Notes: generated from the sequence alone by a model not told the origin. Shown: positions 52,365-61,905, counted from the first letter of the stretch. The stretch: DNA of 64,000 nucleotides from JAXHMM01 sp964528445 (GCA_964528445.1 CAZGSL010000008.1:8953-72952); one strand, 5' to 3'. Numbers and translations: made by a program.

Positions 52365-53240
52365 ATGAGACTCAAGGAAAAGATTATTGAAAAAATACTG
52401 GCCGCCTGCGCGCTGCTGACCATCCTGACCACGGTCGGCATCGTCGGTGTACTGCTGGTGGAGGCGGTCGGTTTTTTCAGCGAGGTTTCCATCGTCGATT
52501 TCCTGACCGACACGCAATGGACCCCGCTTTTCGCCCAAAAGAGCTACGGCATCCTTCCCCTCCTCTCAGGGACCTTCCTGACCGCTTCCATAGCGATCCT
52601 GGTAGCCCTGCCGGTAGGGCTTACTATCGCCATCTACCTGAACGAGTACGCACCGTCCCGCTTCCGGAAAACCGTCAAGCCGCTCCTGGAGGTTCTGGCC
52701 GTGGTGCCGACCGTGGTCTACGGATTTTTCGCGCTGATGATTGTTACCCCGTTTTTGAAGAACTTCATCCCGGAACTCGCCGGTTTCAACGCCCTCTCCC
52801 CGGGCATCGTGATGGGTATCATGATTATCCCGTTTGTCTCCTCCCTGAGCGAAGACGCACTGAGTTCGGTTCCCGACACCCTGCGGCAGGCCTCCTTCGG
52901 CATGGGATCCACCCGTTTCCAGACCGCGTTCCGCGTCATGGTGCCGGCCGCCTCCTCGGGCATTATCGTCTCGGCGATCCTGGCCGTCTCACGCGCCATC
53001 GGCGAGACCATGATTGTGGCGATCGCCGCAGGTCAGCAGCCGCGGCTTACGCTCGATCCCACCGTTCCCATTGAGACCATCACCGCCTACATCGTTCAGG
53101 TCAGCATGGGCGACGTACCCTATGGGACGCTTGCCTACAAAACCATCTTCGCGGCGGGCATTACGCTTTTTGTCTTCACGTTCATCCTCAACAATATCAG
53201 CTATTGGGTAAAATCCAGGTTCCAGGAACAGTATGAATAA
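52365..53240 (+). CDS. pstC: phosphate ABC transporter permease PstC
   Basis: One of two permeases of the high-affinity phosphate importer, 291 residues with six membrane helices. The EAA-type coupling loop DALSSVPDTLRQASFGMGSTRFQTAFRVMVPAA and SAILAVSRAIGETMIVAIAAG are diagnostic of PstC. It overlaps pstA by 8 bases. Confidence 0.95.
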   Translation: MRLKEKIIEKILAACALLTILTTVGIVGVLLVEAVGFFSEVSIVDFLTDTQWTPLFAQKSYGILPLLSGTFLTASIAILVALPVGLTIAIYLNEYAPSRFRKTVKPLLEVLAVVPTVVYGFFALMIVTPFLKNFIPELAGFNALSPGIVMGIMIIPFVSSLSEDALSSVPDTLRQASFGMGSTRFQTAFRVMVPAASSGIIVSAILAVSRAIGETMIVAIAAGQQPRLTLDPTVPIETITAYIVQVSMGDVPYGTLAYKTIFAAGITLFVFTFILNNISYWVKSRFQEQYE

Positions 53241-54090
53241 CGGGAGGAAAAGCAGGATAAAGGACAAGCTCTTCCAGGGTATGGGAATATTCGCTACCCT
53301 CTCCTGCCTGGGTGTGCTGGCCATCTTTCTGGCTTTTATCGTCTATCAGGGAGCGGACCGTCTGAGCTGGGAATTTCTCACCAGTCTTCCCTCCCGCTTT
53401 GCGGCCGATTCCGGTATCTACACCGCCTGGATCGGGTCCATCTGGATCCTGGTACTGACCACGCTGATCTCTTTTCCCGTGGGGGTGGGGGCGGGCATCT
53501 ACCTGGAGGAATACGGCAAAAAAAGCAGGATGAACAAATTTCTCGAGATCAACATCGCCAACCTGGCCGGGGTGCCCTCCGTCATTTACGGCCTGCTCGG
53601 CCTGGAGGTGTTCGTCAGGGTAATGCGTATGGGCAACAGCATCCTGGCGGGGGCGCTCACGCTCTCCCTGCTCATCCTGCCCATCATCATCGTCTCCACC
53701 CGGGAGGCCATCCGGGCGGTACCCCGGTCGATCCGGGAGGCATCCCAGGCTCTGGGAGCCTCCAAATGGCAGACGATCAGCGGGCAAATCCTGCCGGCCT
53801 CTTTCGGGGGCATCCTGACAGGGGTGATACTGGCCATATCGCGGGCCGTGGGTGAAACTGCGCCCCTGATCGTGGTAGGCGCGCTGGCGTACGTACCCTT
53901 CGCCCCGAGCGGGCCGATGGATGAGTTCACCGTGCTGCCCATACAGATTTTCAACTGGGTCTCCCGCCCGCAGCACGAATTTGTCATCAACGCGGCTGCG
54001 GCCATTATCGTCCTGCTGGCCATTACCTTTGTCATGAACGGCATCGCCGTCTATCTCCGCTACCGCTGGCAGAAAAAGCTGAACTGGTAA
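53233..54090 (+). CDS. pstA: phosphate ABC transporter permease PstA
   Basis: Second permease of the importer, 285 residues. The first membrane segment is at about 20-38, and the coupling loop reads EAIRAVPRSIREASQALGASKWQTI; ISRAVGETAPLIVVGAL is the PstA form of the conserved helix end. It overlaps pstC by 8 bases and is followed by pstB after 26 bases. Confidence 0.95.
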   Translation: MNNGRKSRIKDKLFQGMGIFATLSCLGVLAIFLAFIVYQGADRLSWEFLTSLPSRFAADSGIYTAWIGSIWILVLTTLISFPVGVGAGIYLEEYGKKSRMNKFLEINIANLAGVPSVIYGLLGLEVFVRVMRMGNSILAGALTLSLLILPIIIVSTREAIRAVPRSIREASQALGASKWQTISGQILPASFGGILTGVILAISRAVGETAPLIVVGALAYVPFAPSGPMDEFTVLPIQIFNWVSRPQHEFVINAAAAIIVLLAITFVMNGIAVYLRYRWQKKLNW

Positions 54091-54116
54091 TCTTTCCCAA
54101 GATCCCCTTTTAAATC

Positions 54117-54938
54117 ATGATTCACGTAAAAACAAATATAAACGCGGATCGCCAGAACGCCCCAGGCGAAAGCGATGTACGCTCCGGCTACAAGCTGCGT
54201 GCAAAAAACGTCGATGTGTTCTATGACGATTTCCAGGCGATCAAAGATATCAGCCTGGACATCAAAGCCAACTCCGTGACCGCCTTCATCGGTCCGTCCG
54301 GCTGCGGTAAATCCACCTTTCTCCGGCTTTTCAACCGCATGAACGACAATATAGAAGGGTTTCGGATGAACGGCAGGATCCTGCTTGACGGCCGCAACAT
54401 CTACGACCCGGACGTTAAGGTGGAGGAATTGCGTAAAACCGTGGGGATGGTGTTTCAGAAGCCGAACCCGTTCCCAAAGTCGATCTACGAAAACGTCGCT
54501 TTCGGCCTTCGAATACAGGGTATCAAGGACAAGGATTACATCGAGGAGAGGGTGATCCAATCTCTCAAGCAGGCCACACTCTTCGAAGAGGTAAAAGACA
54601 AGCTGGACAAGCAGGCCCTCAACCTCAGCGGGGGGCAGCAGCAGCGGCTCTGCATCGCGCGTGCCTTGGCGGTAAAACCCTCCGTTGTGCTGATGGACGA
54701 ACCTACCTCCGCCCTGGATCCCCTCTCAACCGACAAGATCGAGGATCTCATTTACGAACTTAAAAAACACTATACTATCGCCGTGGTTACCCATAATATG
54801 CAACAAGCGGGCAGAATCAGCGATTATACCGCTTTTCTCTACATGGGCAAACTCATTGAATACGACAGGACCAAGAAGATTTTTACCCAGCCGGAAGAAG
54901 ACCGAACACAGAACTACATAACGGGCCGCTTCGGCTGA
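54117..54938 (+). CDS. pstB: phosphate ABC transporter ATP-binding protein PstB
   Basis: ATPase of the importer, 273 residues. Walker A is GPSGCGKST (59-67), the Q-loop VFQKPNPFPKSIYENV is the PstB version, the signature LSGGQQQR and Walker B VVLMDEPTSALD are intact. The 25-residue N-terminal extension before the first strand is a little longer than in E. coli. Confidence 0.97.
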   Translation: MIHVKTNINADRQNAPGESDVRSGYKLRAKNVDVFYDDFQAIKDISLDIKANSVTAFIGPSGCGKSTFLRLFNRMNDNIEGFRMNGRILLDGRNIYDPDVKVEELRKTVGMVFQKPNPFPKSIYENVAFGLRIQGIKDKDYIEERVIQSLKQATLFEEVKDKLDKQALNLSGGQQQRLCIARALAVKPSVVLMDEPTSALDPLSTDKIEDLIYELKKHYTIAVVTHNMQQAGRISDYTAFLYMGKLIEYDRTKKIFTQPEEDRTQNYITGRFG

Positions 54939-54972
54939 GGTCCGCGCATCTGCCAAGGAAAGCTGTATTCTC

Positions 54973-55671
54973 ATGTCACACCTGGATACCGAACTCAAAC
55001 TGCTGAATCAGGACATACAGGAGCTGATGCTCATGGTCAAGAGCCAGCTGGAAAAGGGACGGGACGCCCTGCTGGATTTTGACGAGGATCTCGCCTTGGA
55101 GATCCGCGCCAACGAACGCCGCGTGAACGCCCTGGAACTGAAAATCGACCGGGACTGCGAAAACATACTCGCCCTTTTCAACCCGGTGGCTATTGACCTC
55201 CGTTTTGTCATTGCCTGCCTGAAGATCAACTCCGACCTGGAGCGGCTGGGCGACCACGCGTACAGCATAGCCGGTTACATTACCGACATGGGGGAGCCGA
55301 TCGAACGGAAGTACCTCGAAGAGATGCGTATCGAGGAGATGTACACCACGGCCATTCGGATGCTGGAAAACGTCATGGAGGCCTACAGCGACGAAAACAC
55401 CCGGCTGGCTCGAAAAGTGTTCGTGCAGGATCAGACGCTCAACGCCATCAACCGAAATGTCTCAAAAGTCACGGCGGAACTGATACGCGCGTCGGACGAT
55501 GACGCCCATCTCCAGCTCTACCTCTATCTCTTTTCCATCATTCGCAAGCTGGAACGGGTGGGAGACCTGGCCAAGAACGTGGCGGAAGAACTCATTTTTT
55601 ACATCGAGGCCAAAGTACTTAAACACAAAAAGAAAAAATACCGAAACGGCGACTCCGGCAGCGACTCCTGA
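54973..55671 (+). CDS. phoU: phosphate signalling protein PhoU
   Basis: A 232-residue all-helical protein made of two PhoU three-helix repeats: ALEIRANERRVNALELKIDRDCENILAL and LRFVIACLKINSDLERLGDHAYSIA in the first, RKLERVGDLAKNVAEELIFYIEA in the second. It links PstSCAB to the sensor kinase that controls the phosphate regulon. The Lys/Ser-rich tail (after about residue 215) is longer than usual. No phoR-phoB pair is in the window. Confidence 0.94.
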   Translation: MSHLDTELKLLNQDIQELMLMVKSQLEKGRDALLDFDEDLALEIRANERRVNALELKIDRDCENILALFNPVAIDLRFVIACLKINSDLERLGDHAYSIAGYITDMGEPIERKYLEEMRIEEMYTTAIRMLENVMEAYSDENTRLARKVFVQDQTLNAINRNVSKVTAELIRASDDDAHLQLYLYLFSIIRKLERVGDLAKNVAEELIFYIEAKVLKHKKKKYRNGDSGSDS

Positions 55672-55740
55672 AATTCCCGCCGGAGCGATAGGTAAACGGA
55701 TCGGCACCTTTTAAACGCAAAGTAAAATCAGCACAGAGTT

Positions 55741-56772
55741 ATGAACAGGACGGCGGTATTGCTATGCTTTTTTCTCTTCGCGGCATCCGGCGCCTTACGG
55801 GGCCAGGTGGAAACGGGCGGACCGGGCACCTTCAGCGGCACCGTATACATGGACTATTACTGGATGGCCGCCAACCACAACGATGGACTGGAGGGGCGAA
55901 ACGGATTCTGGTTCCGGCGCATCTACCTGACTTACGACAGGGAGCTGGGTGGAGCATTCGACACGCGGCTGCGGCTGGAGATGAGCAACCCGGGAGATTT
56001 TATCACCAACAGCAAGATGACTCCCGTGGTAAAGGACGCCTGGCTGCGATGGTCGAACGGGAACCACGCCGTCATTGCCGGGATCTCTCCCACCCCCACC
56101 TTTGGACTGACGGAGGACGTCTGGGGGTACCGATCGGTCGAAAAATCCCCGCAGGATCTGTACGGGCTGGGCGGCTCCCGCGACTTTGGGCTGGCGGCCA
56201 AGGGAAGTTTCGGAGACGGGATGTGGGACTATCACGTGATGCTGGGCAACGGAACCGGCAACGGAACGGAAATAGACAAGGGAAAAAAACTGATGCTCGC
56301 CCTGGCGCGCCACCTGAACGACCGCTGGGTGGTGGAGGTGTACGGTGACTGGAACGACCGTCCCGGCAGCCGGTACCGCCTCACCCTCCAGGGGTTCGCG
56401 GGCTACCGGAGCGAGCGTTTTAATCTGGGTGTCCTCTATACCCACCAGTACCGTAACGCGCAGGAGGGAGTGCCGGATCGTACATTCAACCTTGCGTCTC
56501 TCTTCTTCCGCGGACGCCTGTCTGATTCGGCCGAGGGTTTTTTCCGGGTGGACCACCACTTCACACCCAATCCGGGAGGAGAGACCAATGCCTACATTCC
56601 CTTCAGTGACCGCGCGGAAGCCACCTTCATGGCAGGCGGAATAGATTTCCCGCTCCACGAAAACATTCACCTCATTCCCAACATCGAGGCGATCGTATAC
56701 GGGGAGGCCCCCTCGGGCGAAAACCCCGAGTCCGATCTCATTCCACGCCTGACCCTGTTTATGGAGTTCTAG
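55741..56772 (+). CDS. phosphate-selective porin-like outer-membrane protein
   Basis: A 343-residue secreted beta-barrel; residues 1-21 are a signal peptide ending LRGQ. The body shows alternating amphipathic strands, for example GTVYMDYYWMAANHNDG, FWFRRIYLTYDRELG, FDTRLRLEMSN and VKDAWLRWSN, with a terminal Phe (LFMEF). Such sequence resembles OprO/OprP-type porins, and its place directly after phoU supports a role in phosphate uptake across the outer membrane. It is 69 bases after phoU, so it may share the pst transcript. Confidence 0.78.
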   Translation: MNRTAVLLCFFLFAASGALRGQVETGGPGTFSGTVYMDYYWMAANHNDGLEGRNGFWFRRIYLTYDRELGGAFDTRLRLEMSNPGDFITNSKMTPVVKDAWLRWSNGNHAVIAGISPTPTFGLTEDVWGYRSVEKSPQDLYGLGGSRDFGLAAKGSFGDGMWDYHVMLGNGTGNGTEIDKGKKLMLALARHLNDRWVVEVYGDWNDRPGSRYRLTLQGFAGYRSERFNLGVLYTHQYRNAQEGVPDRTFNLASLFFRGRLSDSAEGFFRVDHHFTPNPGGETNAYIPFSDRAEATFMAGGIDFPLHENIHLIPNIEAIVYGEAPSGENPESDLIPRLTLFMEF

Positions 56773-56847
56773 GGAAGCACTCCGAAGAAACGGCACCGTG
56801 GCAGACTGACGCGGCACCGGAATATTCCTCAGGACCTGGATTTTACT

Positions 56848-56892
56848 TTTACCCGGGTAAAGGCGATACTGGTTAAAATTGGGATAATCCCA
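56848..56892. promoter_or_regulatory. two dyads upstream of the sensor-kinase gene
   Basis: TTTACCCGGGTAAA (56848-56861) is a perfect 14-base palindrome. TGGGATAATCCCA (56880-56892) is an odd-length dyad 19 bases later. Both lie 40-84 bases before the kinase start and could be operators. I do not recognise the regulator. Confidence 0.45.
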
Positions 56893-56931
56893 TCGTATCA
56901 GAGAGATTCACTGCCATCAGGGTTCTGGGTT

Positions 56932-58212
56932 TTGAACACCATCTGGAAGAGATATCAATCGACCATTTTAGCGAACTGCACCGAGAAGGGGATCCGGCGA
57001 AACTCTGTCATCTACTGGAAGAACCAGCTTTTCGCTGTCACGGTGGCTTGTATAATTCCTTTGAGCCTCGTGGCCCTCATCCCGGGCATCTACGTGGCCT
57101 GGAATTCCGGGCTTTACGGAATGCTGGCAGCGGATTTTATCACGGTAAGCACCATTTTGGGCGTTGCCCTTCTGCCCGGCATATCCGTGTTTCACCGCAA
57201 AATACTTTTTACCGCCTCCCTCTACCTTGTTTCGTTCGTCCTTCTTTTCTACCTGGGTGCAAACGGTCCCGGCCTGCTCTACCTTCTGACTGTGACGATT
57301 TTTGTGCTGCTCAGCCTCGACCGGTTCTTCGGATACCTCGCCTTCGGACTGAATACCCTGATCTGCATCTATTTCGGACTGGCCATTCATTACGGGTTTG
57401 CCAGCAACGCGGTGCTGGATCAGTACCGGCTGGACACCTGGATCGGTGTATCCTCCAACCTGGTTTTTCTCAGCGGTACGCTGGCTTTCCTGTTTCCCAA
57501 ACTGTTCGAGGGACTTCAGACTTCGTTCGACGAACAGTTCAAAGCCGAGCGAAACCTGCAGGCATCCCTCTCGGAGAAAGAGACACTCCTCATGGAAATA
57601 CACCACCGGGTGAAAAACAATCTGGCCATCGTTTCAGGCATGATGCAGCTGCAGGCCCTGGGAGAACAGAACAGACGATTGCGTCAAAAATTGAACGACA
57701 GCGTGGGGCGCATTAAAACCATGGGAATCATCCACGAATTGCTCTACCGTTCGGAAAGTTTTTCCAGGCTGCGGGCAGACGAAAACATTAAAACACTTAT
57801 CACAGAGATCGCCGGTTCACACCGGAAAGATTTTGATCTTGATCTCCGGTTCAAGCTTCAGCCCCTTGACCTGAACATCAACCAGGCGATCCCCCTCTCG
57901 CTCATTGTCAACGAAGTGGTTACAAACGCTTTTAAACATGCGTATGAGGAGAGGGACGAGGGCAGACTGAGCATCGAGGTCAGGGAAGAGCGCAACCATG
58001 TCAAGGTTAGTATCCGGGACGACGGGAAAGGCCTGCCCCCGGATTTCGGCATATCGGACGAGAGCGACAGCTTGGGCCTGCAGCTGATTGATAACCTCTC
58101 CGGCCAGCTGGAAGGCGACTATGATTACAAGTCCTTGGAAGGGGAAACCCGCTTTACGCTGAACTTCAGAAAGCGGGACGTCAGGGGAACGGGATCCGCC
58201 CTGATCGAATAA
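56932..58212 (+). CDS. membrane sensor histidine kinase, HisKA_2 type
   Basis: A 426-residue kinase. Six hydrophobic segments (about 32-190) form a membrane sensor without an obvious periplasmic domain. A short coiled linker (about 195-220) leads to the HisKA_2 box EIHHRVKNNLAIVSGMMQL with phospho-His225, then a HATPase_c domain with LIVNEVVTNAFKHA, DDGKGLP and SLGLQLIDNLS. This family often signals to RNA-binding ANTAR or to LytTR regulators. No response regulator is adjacent. The start is TTG at 56932, as no ATG or GTG fits before the first helix. Although next to the phosphate genes, it is not PhoR-like. Confidence 0.85.
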   Translation: MNTIWKRYQSTILANCTEKGIRRNSVIYWKNQLFAVTVACIIPLSLVALIPGIYVAWNSGLYGMLAADFITVSTILGVALLPGISVFHRKILFTASLYLVSFVLLFYLGANGPGLLYLLTVTIFVLLSLDRFFGYLAFGLNTLICIYFGLAIHYGFASNAVLDQYRLDTWIGVSSNLVFLSGTLAFLFPKLFEGLQTSFDEQFKAERNLQASLSEKETLLMEIHHRVKNNLAIVSGMMQLQALGEQNRRLRQKLNDSVGRIKTMGIIHELLYRSESFSRLRADENIKTLITEIAGSHRKDFDLDLRFKLQPLDLNINQAIPLSLIVNEVVTNAFKHAYEERDEGRLSIEVREERNHVKVSIRDDGKGLPPDFGISDESDSLGLQLIDNLSGQLEGDYDYKSLEGETRFTLNFRKRDVRGTGSALIE

Positions 58213-58249
58213 CCGGGCCGCCGTCTAACGACCGGCCAGGGAACCCTTG

Positions 58250-58771
58250 CTAGCGGTTGTCGTAGCGGTCCGGGATGGGATTGTCTTCCCCTTCGGAGGC
58301 CCAGTAGATATTGACCACCCACCAACGGCTGCCGTCGTTCAGCAGTTGTATGGAGTTGATGCCCCGTGCGATGATCTCACCCCCCTCGGTGTTCCGGGAA
58401 ATGTAGGTGCTGAACACATGAGCCATGGGATCAAAGCGGTCCGTCTCCCGGTGGATCTCCTCTTCGATGAACCCGTTTTCCACCAGGTAGGGTCCGGACT
58501 GCTCGATATACTCCTCAGGAGTGATAAAACGTGCGCTGACCTCTCCCTGCTGGTTCGTGCCGGTGGGAATGAGCCGGGCGTCATCCGTAAAAAGCTGCCG
58601 GAAGGTCTCCCAGTCCCGCTCCTCACCCTTCTCCCCTGAAATGGAGCTGTAGAGTGCCTCCAGGGTCCCGTCAATCGTGCTCAGGTCGTAGGGGGTGGGA
58701 GTGGTTTGCGCGGTTCCCTGACGGGAGAACATGAATACAAACGTCAGAACAATAATGGCCAGGTATTTCAT
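58250..58771 (-). CDS. secreted NTF2-like (SnoaL/DUF4440-type) protein
   Basis: A 173-residue protein with a signal peptide (about 1-21, ending GTAQ). The rest fits an NTF2-like cone fold: LEALYSSISGEKGEERDWETFRQLFTDDARLIPTG, a middle FITPEEYIEQSGPYLVENGF and two strands VFSTYISRNTEGGEIIARGINSIQLLNDGSRWWVVNIYW. It may bind or turn over a small molecule in the periplasm; no substrate is suggested. It is divergent from the APC permease gene. Confidence 0.75.
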   Translation of the reverse strand: MKYLAIIVLTFVFMFSRQGTAQTTPTPYDLSTIDGTLEALYSSISGEKGEERDWETFRQLFTDDARLIPTGTNQQGEVSARFITPEEYIEQSGPYLVENGFIEEEIHRETDRFDPMAHVFSTYISRNTEGGEIIARGINSIQLLNDGSRWWVVNIYWASEGEDNPIPDRYDNR

Positions 58772-58868
58772 ATCGGTATCCGGTTTTGGCTGCTGTTTCG
58801 TGCAGCGGGAATATGCGCACTTTACCTGTCATTGCCAAGCAGTAGCATGCCGGCCGTCTCACGCCGCG

Positions 58869-58897
58869 TTGCATTCCCGAGCGAAATTTGTACTTTG
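58869..58897 (+). promoter_or_regulatory. possible promoter before the APC permease gene
   Basis: TACTTTG (58891-58897) preceded by TTG (58869-58871) with 19 bases between. It fits the -33/-7 spacing of Bacteroidota promoters, though the -7 is one base short of TAnnTTTG. The ATG is 41 bases downstream. Confidence 0.4.
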
Positions 58898-58937
58898 ACG
58901 CTCATCATTGGCACGTTAATCGGTGAGAAAATCTTAT

Positions 58938-61172
58938 ATGGCTGATTCCGCTGGCGAACAGGAGCTGGCACGCGATCTTGGTTTCCTGGAGGCCTACACC
59001 ATTGGAGTGGGGACCATGATCGGGGCCGGGATTTTTGTGCTGCCCGGAATTGTGGCCGACAATGCGGGTCCGGCGGGCATGATTTCGTTCGCCATTGGCG
59101 GCGTGGTCTCCCTGCTGACAGCGCTCTCCCTCTCCGAACTGGCGACCGGCATGCCGAAAGCCGGCGGTAGCTACTATTATGTTAATCGCGCGATGGGCAG
59201 TTTCTTCGGCTCCATTGTGGGCTGGAGCATGTGGGCGGGGCTGATGTTCGCCACGGCTTTCTACATGCTGGGATTCGGACAGTACCTGACGTTCTTTTAT
59301 GGGAACATCCCCGTCGCCGGCTCCGCCCTGGCAATGGCCGCCCTCCTTATCGCGGTCAACTGCCGAGGCGTGAAAGAGACCGGGGCGCTGCAAAACCTGA
59401 TCGTCATTCTCCTGATCGGATGTATCCTGGTCTTCTTGTCGTTCGGGGTTTTTAACATCGACTGGAGTGTTTTCCGACCTTTCAACCCCAACGGGTGGGG
59501 AGCGGTGGCCTCAACTGCCGCAACGGTATACGTCTCTTTTATCGGCTTTGAAGTCATTGCCACAAGTGCCGAAGAGATCAAGGATCCGGGGAGGAATCTG
59601 CCGCTCTCGATGATCGCTTCGGTACTCACTCCCATGCTCTTCTACGTGCTGGTCATGCTGGTCACTACCGGGGTCCTGCCGGTGGATGAACTGGCCGCTT
59701 CCTACATTCCGGTGGCGGAGGTGGCGGGAGAGTACCTTGGTACGGCGGGAGCGCTAATGATGGTGATCGGAGCCGTGCTGGCCACCGTCTCCAGTGCCAA
59801 CGCCTCCATCCTGTCGGCGGCACGGGTCAACTTTGCGATGGGGCGCGACAAGATCCTCACCGGCTGGCTCAACAAAGTGCACAGCCGATTCCGCACGCCC
59901 TTCCGGGCCATTCTGATCACCGGTATGGTTATCCTGGTCCTCATCGGACTTGGGGTAGGGCTGGAAACCCTGGCGGATGTGGCAAGTTTCCTCTACCTGG
60001 TCACCTATGCCCTGGTCCACGTGGCCGTCATCGTCATGCGGCGGGCGGATCCGGACGATTACAAGCCTGATTTCTGCCTGTCGGACTGGGCCTATCCGGC
60101 CATCCCCTTGCTGGGGGCCGTCTCCTGCCTGGTCATCGTAGCGCAGATGCGGCCCTTGATTCTCCTCATCGGGGGAGGAATCGTCGTGATTGGAGTACTG
60201 TGGTACTTCGGATACGCAGCCAGCCGCGCCGTAAAGCCGAGTCTTGTGGGGGATGCCATCGCCGCCCGAAAACAAACACCCGCTCCGAACGAGCGGTACC
60301 GGATCGTGGTTCCCATTGCCAATCCCCAGACCGAACAGCACCTGATCCGCCTTGCCGGCGCCATCGGATCCAATTACGGGGAAGCCGAAATCGTGGCGGT
60401 CAGCGTCCTTGAAGTACCGCAGCAGACCTCCCTGGAACAGGGCCTAAAATACGAGGACGAGCGCATTCGCCGGCAACAGGAACTGCTAGACAATGCCCGG
60501 AACACTGCCGAAGAGGCCGGCATAGGCCTTCGTACCCGCGCTATTGTGGGGCACAGCGTCAGCTCCGCGGTTCTGAGCGTTATCCGGGAGGAACGGGCAC
60601 AGCACCTGGTGCTGGGGTGGAGCGGCAAACGCAAAAGGTACCGGCACATCCTCGGCTCCAACATCGATCACATTGTCTCCGAAGCCTCATGTGAGATATC
60701 CCTCGTCAAAGCCGGAGACCAGCCGGTCAACAATATTGTGGTGCTTGTGGGTACCGGACCCAATTCCCTGCTGGCCGTGAGGCGGGGATATGACCTGCTG
60801 TCCAATTCCCCGAATGCCTCTCTCACCCTCTTGACCGTTCAATCTCCCGGCCCGGATAAACATTCGGATCTGGAAAGGAAAGGAGAAGGATTGCTGAAAT
60901 CCGTGGCTCATCAGACAGGCCTCGAGCCCGGCTCCTACCAATCGAAAGTACTGGTCTCCGACCACGTGCGGGAGACTCTGCTGGAAGCGGTGGATGATTA
61001 CGACACGATCTGCATTGGAGCCACCCGAAGCACCGCCATCCGCCAGGCCCTTTTCGGCTCCATACCGGAGGAGATCGGCGAACATTCCAGGGGCACCCTC
61101 GTCATCACGCGGGGTCGCCAATACAAACCCCGGACGGTTACAGAAGGTATTATAGAAAGGCTCTCGAGGTAA
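58938..61172 (+). CDS. APC-family amino-acid permease fused to tandem UspA domains
   Basis: A 744-residue fusion. Residues about 15-440 are an APC-superfamily permease with twelve hydrophobic segments and the substrate-site GVGTMIGAGIFVLPG. The cytoplasmic C-terminus holds two universal-stress-protein domains (about 450-585 and 590-735); the first ends VLGWSGKRKRYRHILGSNIDHIV, with the GS-type ATP-binding loop. Such fusions probably tune transport to energy or stress. The ATG at 58938 is preferred; a GTG 15 bases earlier is the alternative. It runs to six bases from the convergent trkA. Confidence 0.88.
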   Translation: MADSAGEQELARDLGFLEAYTIGVGTMIGAGIFVLPGIVADNAGPAGMISFAIGGVVSLLTALSLSELATGMPKAGGSYYYVNRAMGSFFGSIVGWSMWAGLMFATAFYMLGFGQYLTFFYGNIPVAGSALAMAALLIAVNCRGVKETGALQNLIVILLIGCILVFLSFGVFNIDWSVFRPFNPNGWGAVASTAATVYVSFIGFEVIATSAEEIKDPGRNLPLSMIASVLTPMLFYVLVMLVTTGVLPVDELAASYIPVAEVAGEYLGTAGALMMVIGAVLATVSSANASILSAARVNFAMGRDKILTGWLNKVHSRFRTPFRAILITGMVILVLIGLGVGLETLADVASFLYLVTYALVHVAVIVMRRADPDDYKPDFCLSDWAYPAIPLLGAVSCLVIVAQMRPLILLIGGGIVVIGVLWYFGYAASRAVKPSLVGDAIAARKQTPAPNERYRIVVPIANPQTEQHLIRLAGAIGSNYGEAEIVAVSVLEVPQQTSLEQGLKYEDERIRRQQELLDNARNTAEEAGIGLRTRAIVGHSVSSAVLSVIREERAQHLVLGWSGKRKRYRHILGSNIDHIVSEASCEISLVKAGDQPVNNIVVLVGTGPNSLLAVRRGYDLLSNSPNASLTLLTVQSPGPDKHSDLERKGEGLLKSVAHQTGLEPGSYQSKVLVSDHVRETLLEAVDDYDTICIGATRSTAIRQALFGSIPEEIGEHSRGTLVITRGRQYKPRTVTEGIIERLSR

Positions 61173-61178
61173 CCTCCC

Positions 61179-61880
61179 TCAATTGGTTTCCATCAATTTG
61201 TCTACGTTGTCCTTGTGTCCCACCAGCAGAAAACGATCCCCCTCCATGACTTTCGTTTTCCCCGATAAGATGCCGATGGGCCTGTATTCGTCGGAGTCCT
61301 CCTCGTCGTTCTGCTCTCCAGCGAAACGCTTAATAGTTATCAGGTTCAGCTGGTAGCGTTTTCGGAGATCGAGCTCCTCCAGCGTATAGCCGGTCATGGT
61401 ATCCGGGGCATCCACCTCAAACACCGCGATGCCCTCCCCGATGTCAAACATCTCAGACATCCCCCGGCGTACCAGGGATACGCCCATCCGCTCAGCCACC
61501 TGTCGCTCAGGGTGAATGACATCCGTGATCCCGATATGTTTCAGGATCTGTTCCTGGATATGGGTACCAGCGCGCCCGTAAACCTCCTGAACCCCCGAGT
61601 TGATAAGGTACATCGCAATAAGGGCCACCGGTTCGAATGCTTCACCAATCGAGATAACGGCCACATCTACATTGGTAATTCCGTGGTGTTCCAGAAGTTC
61701 GGGATCCGTGGCGTCAAAACATATCGCATCGGAGACATACTCCTTTACCTGGTCGATATGGTCCATGTCATTGTCGATGGCAATGACATAAGCTCCCTCC
61801 TCGGAAAGCGTTTTTGCCAAGGCACTGCCAAAAGCTCCGATTCCAATAACCGCAAAATTAAGTTCGTGTCGCTGTTTCAT
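61179..61880 (-). CDS. trkA: potassium-uptake regulatory protein TrkA/KtrA
   Basis: A 233-residue RCK protein that gates the TrkH channel. The N-terminal RCK-N domain has the nucleotide-binding GIGAFGSALAK and Asp37 in AIDND; the C-terminal RCK-C domain (about 145-230) ends GDRFLLVGHKDNVDKL. One RCK unit makes it KtrA-like rather than the two-unit E. coli TrkA. It is downstream of the channel gene by 25 bases. Confidence 0.93.
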   Translation of the reverse strand: MKQRHELNFAVIGIGAFGSALAKTLSEEGAYVIAIDNDMDHIDQVKEYVSDAICFDATDPELLEHHGITNVDVAVISIGEAFEPVALIAMYLINSGVQEVYGRAGTHIQEQILKHIGITDVIHPERQVAERMGVSLVRRGMSEMFDIGEGIAVFEVDAPDTMTGYTLEELDLRKRYQLNLITIKRFAGEQNDEEDSDEYRPIGILSGKTKVMEGDRFLLVGHKDNVDKLMETN

Positions 61881-61905
61881 AATGTTCGACAGTCAGATAT
61901 TAAGA

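Noticed and set aside
58213..58249. Terminator between the sensor kinase and the NTF2-like gene
   Set aside because: GGCCG/CGGCC can pair, but the stem is five bases with a long loop and no T tract.
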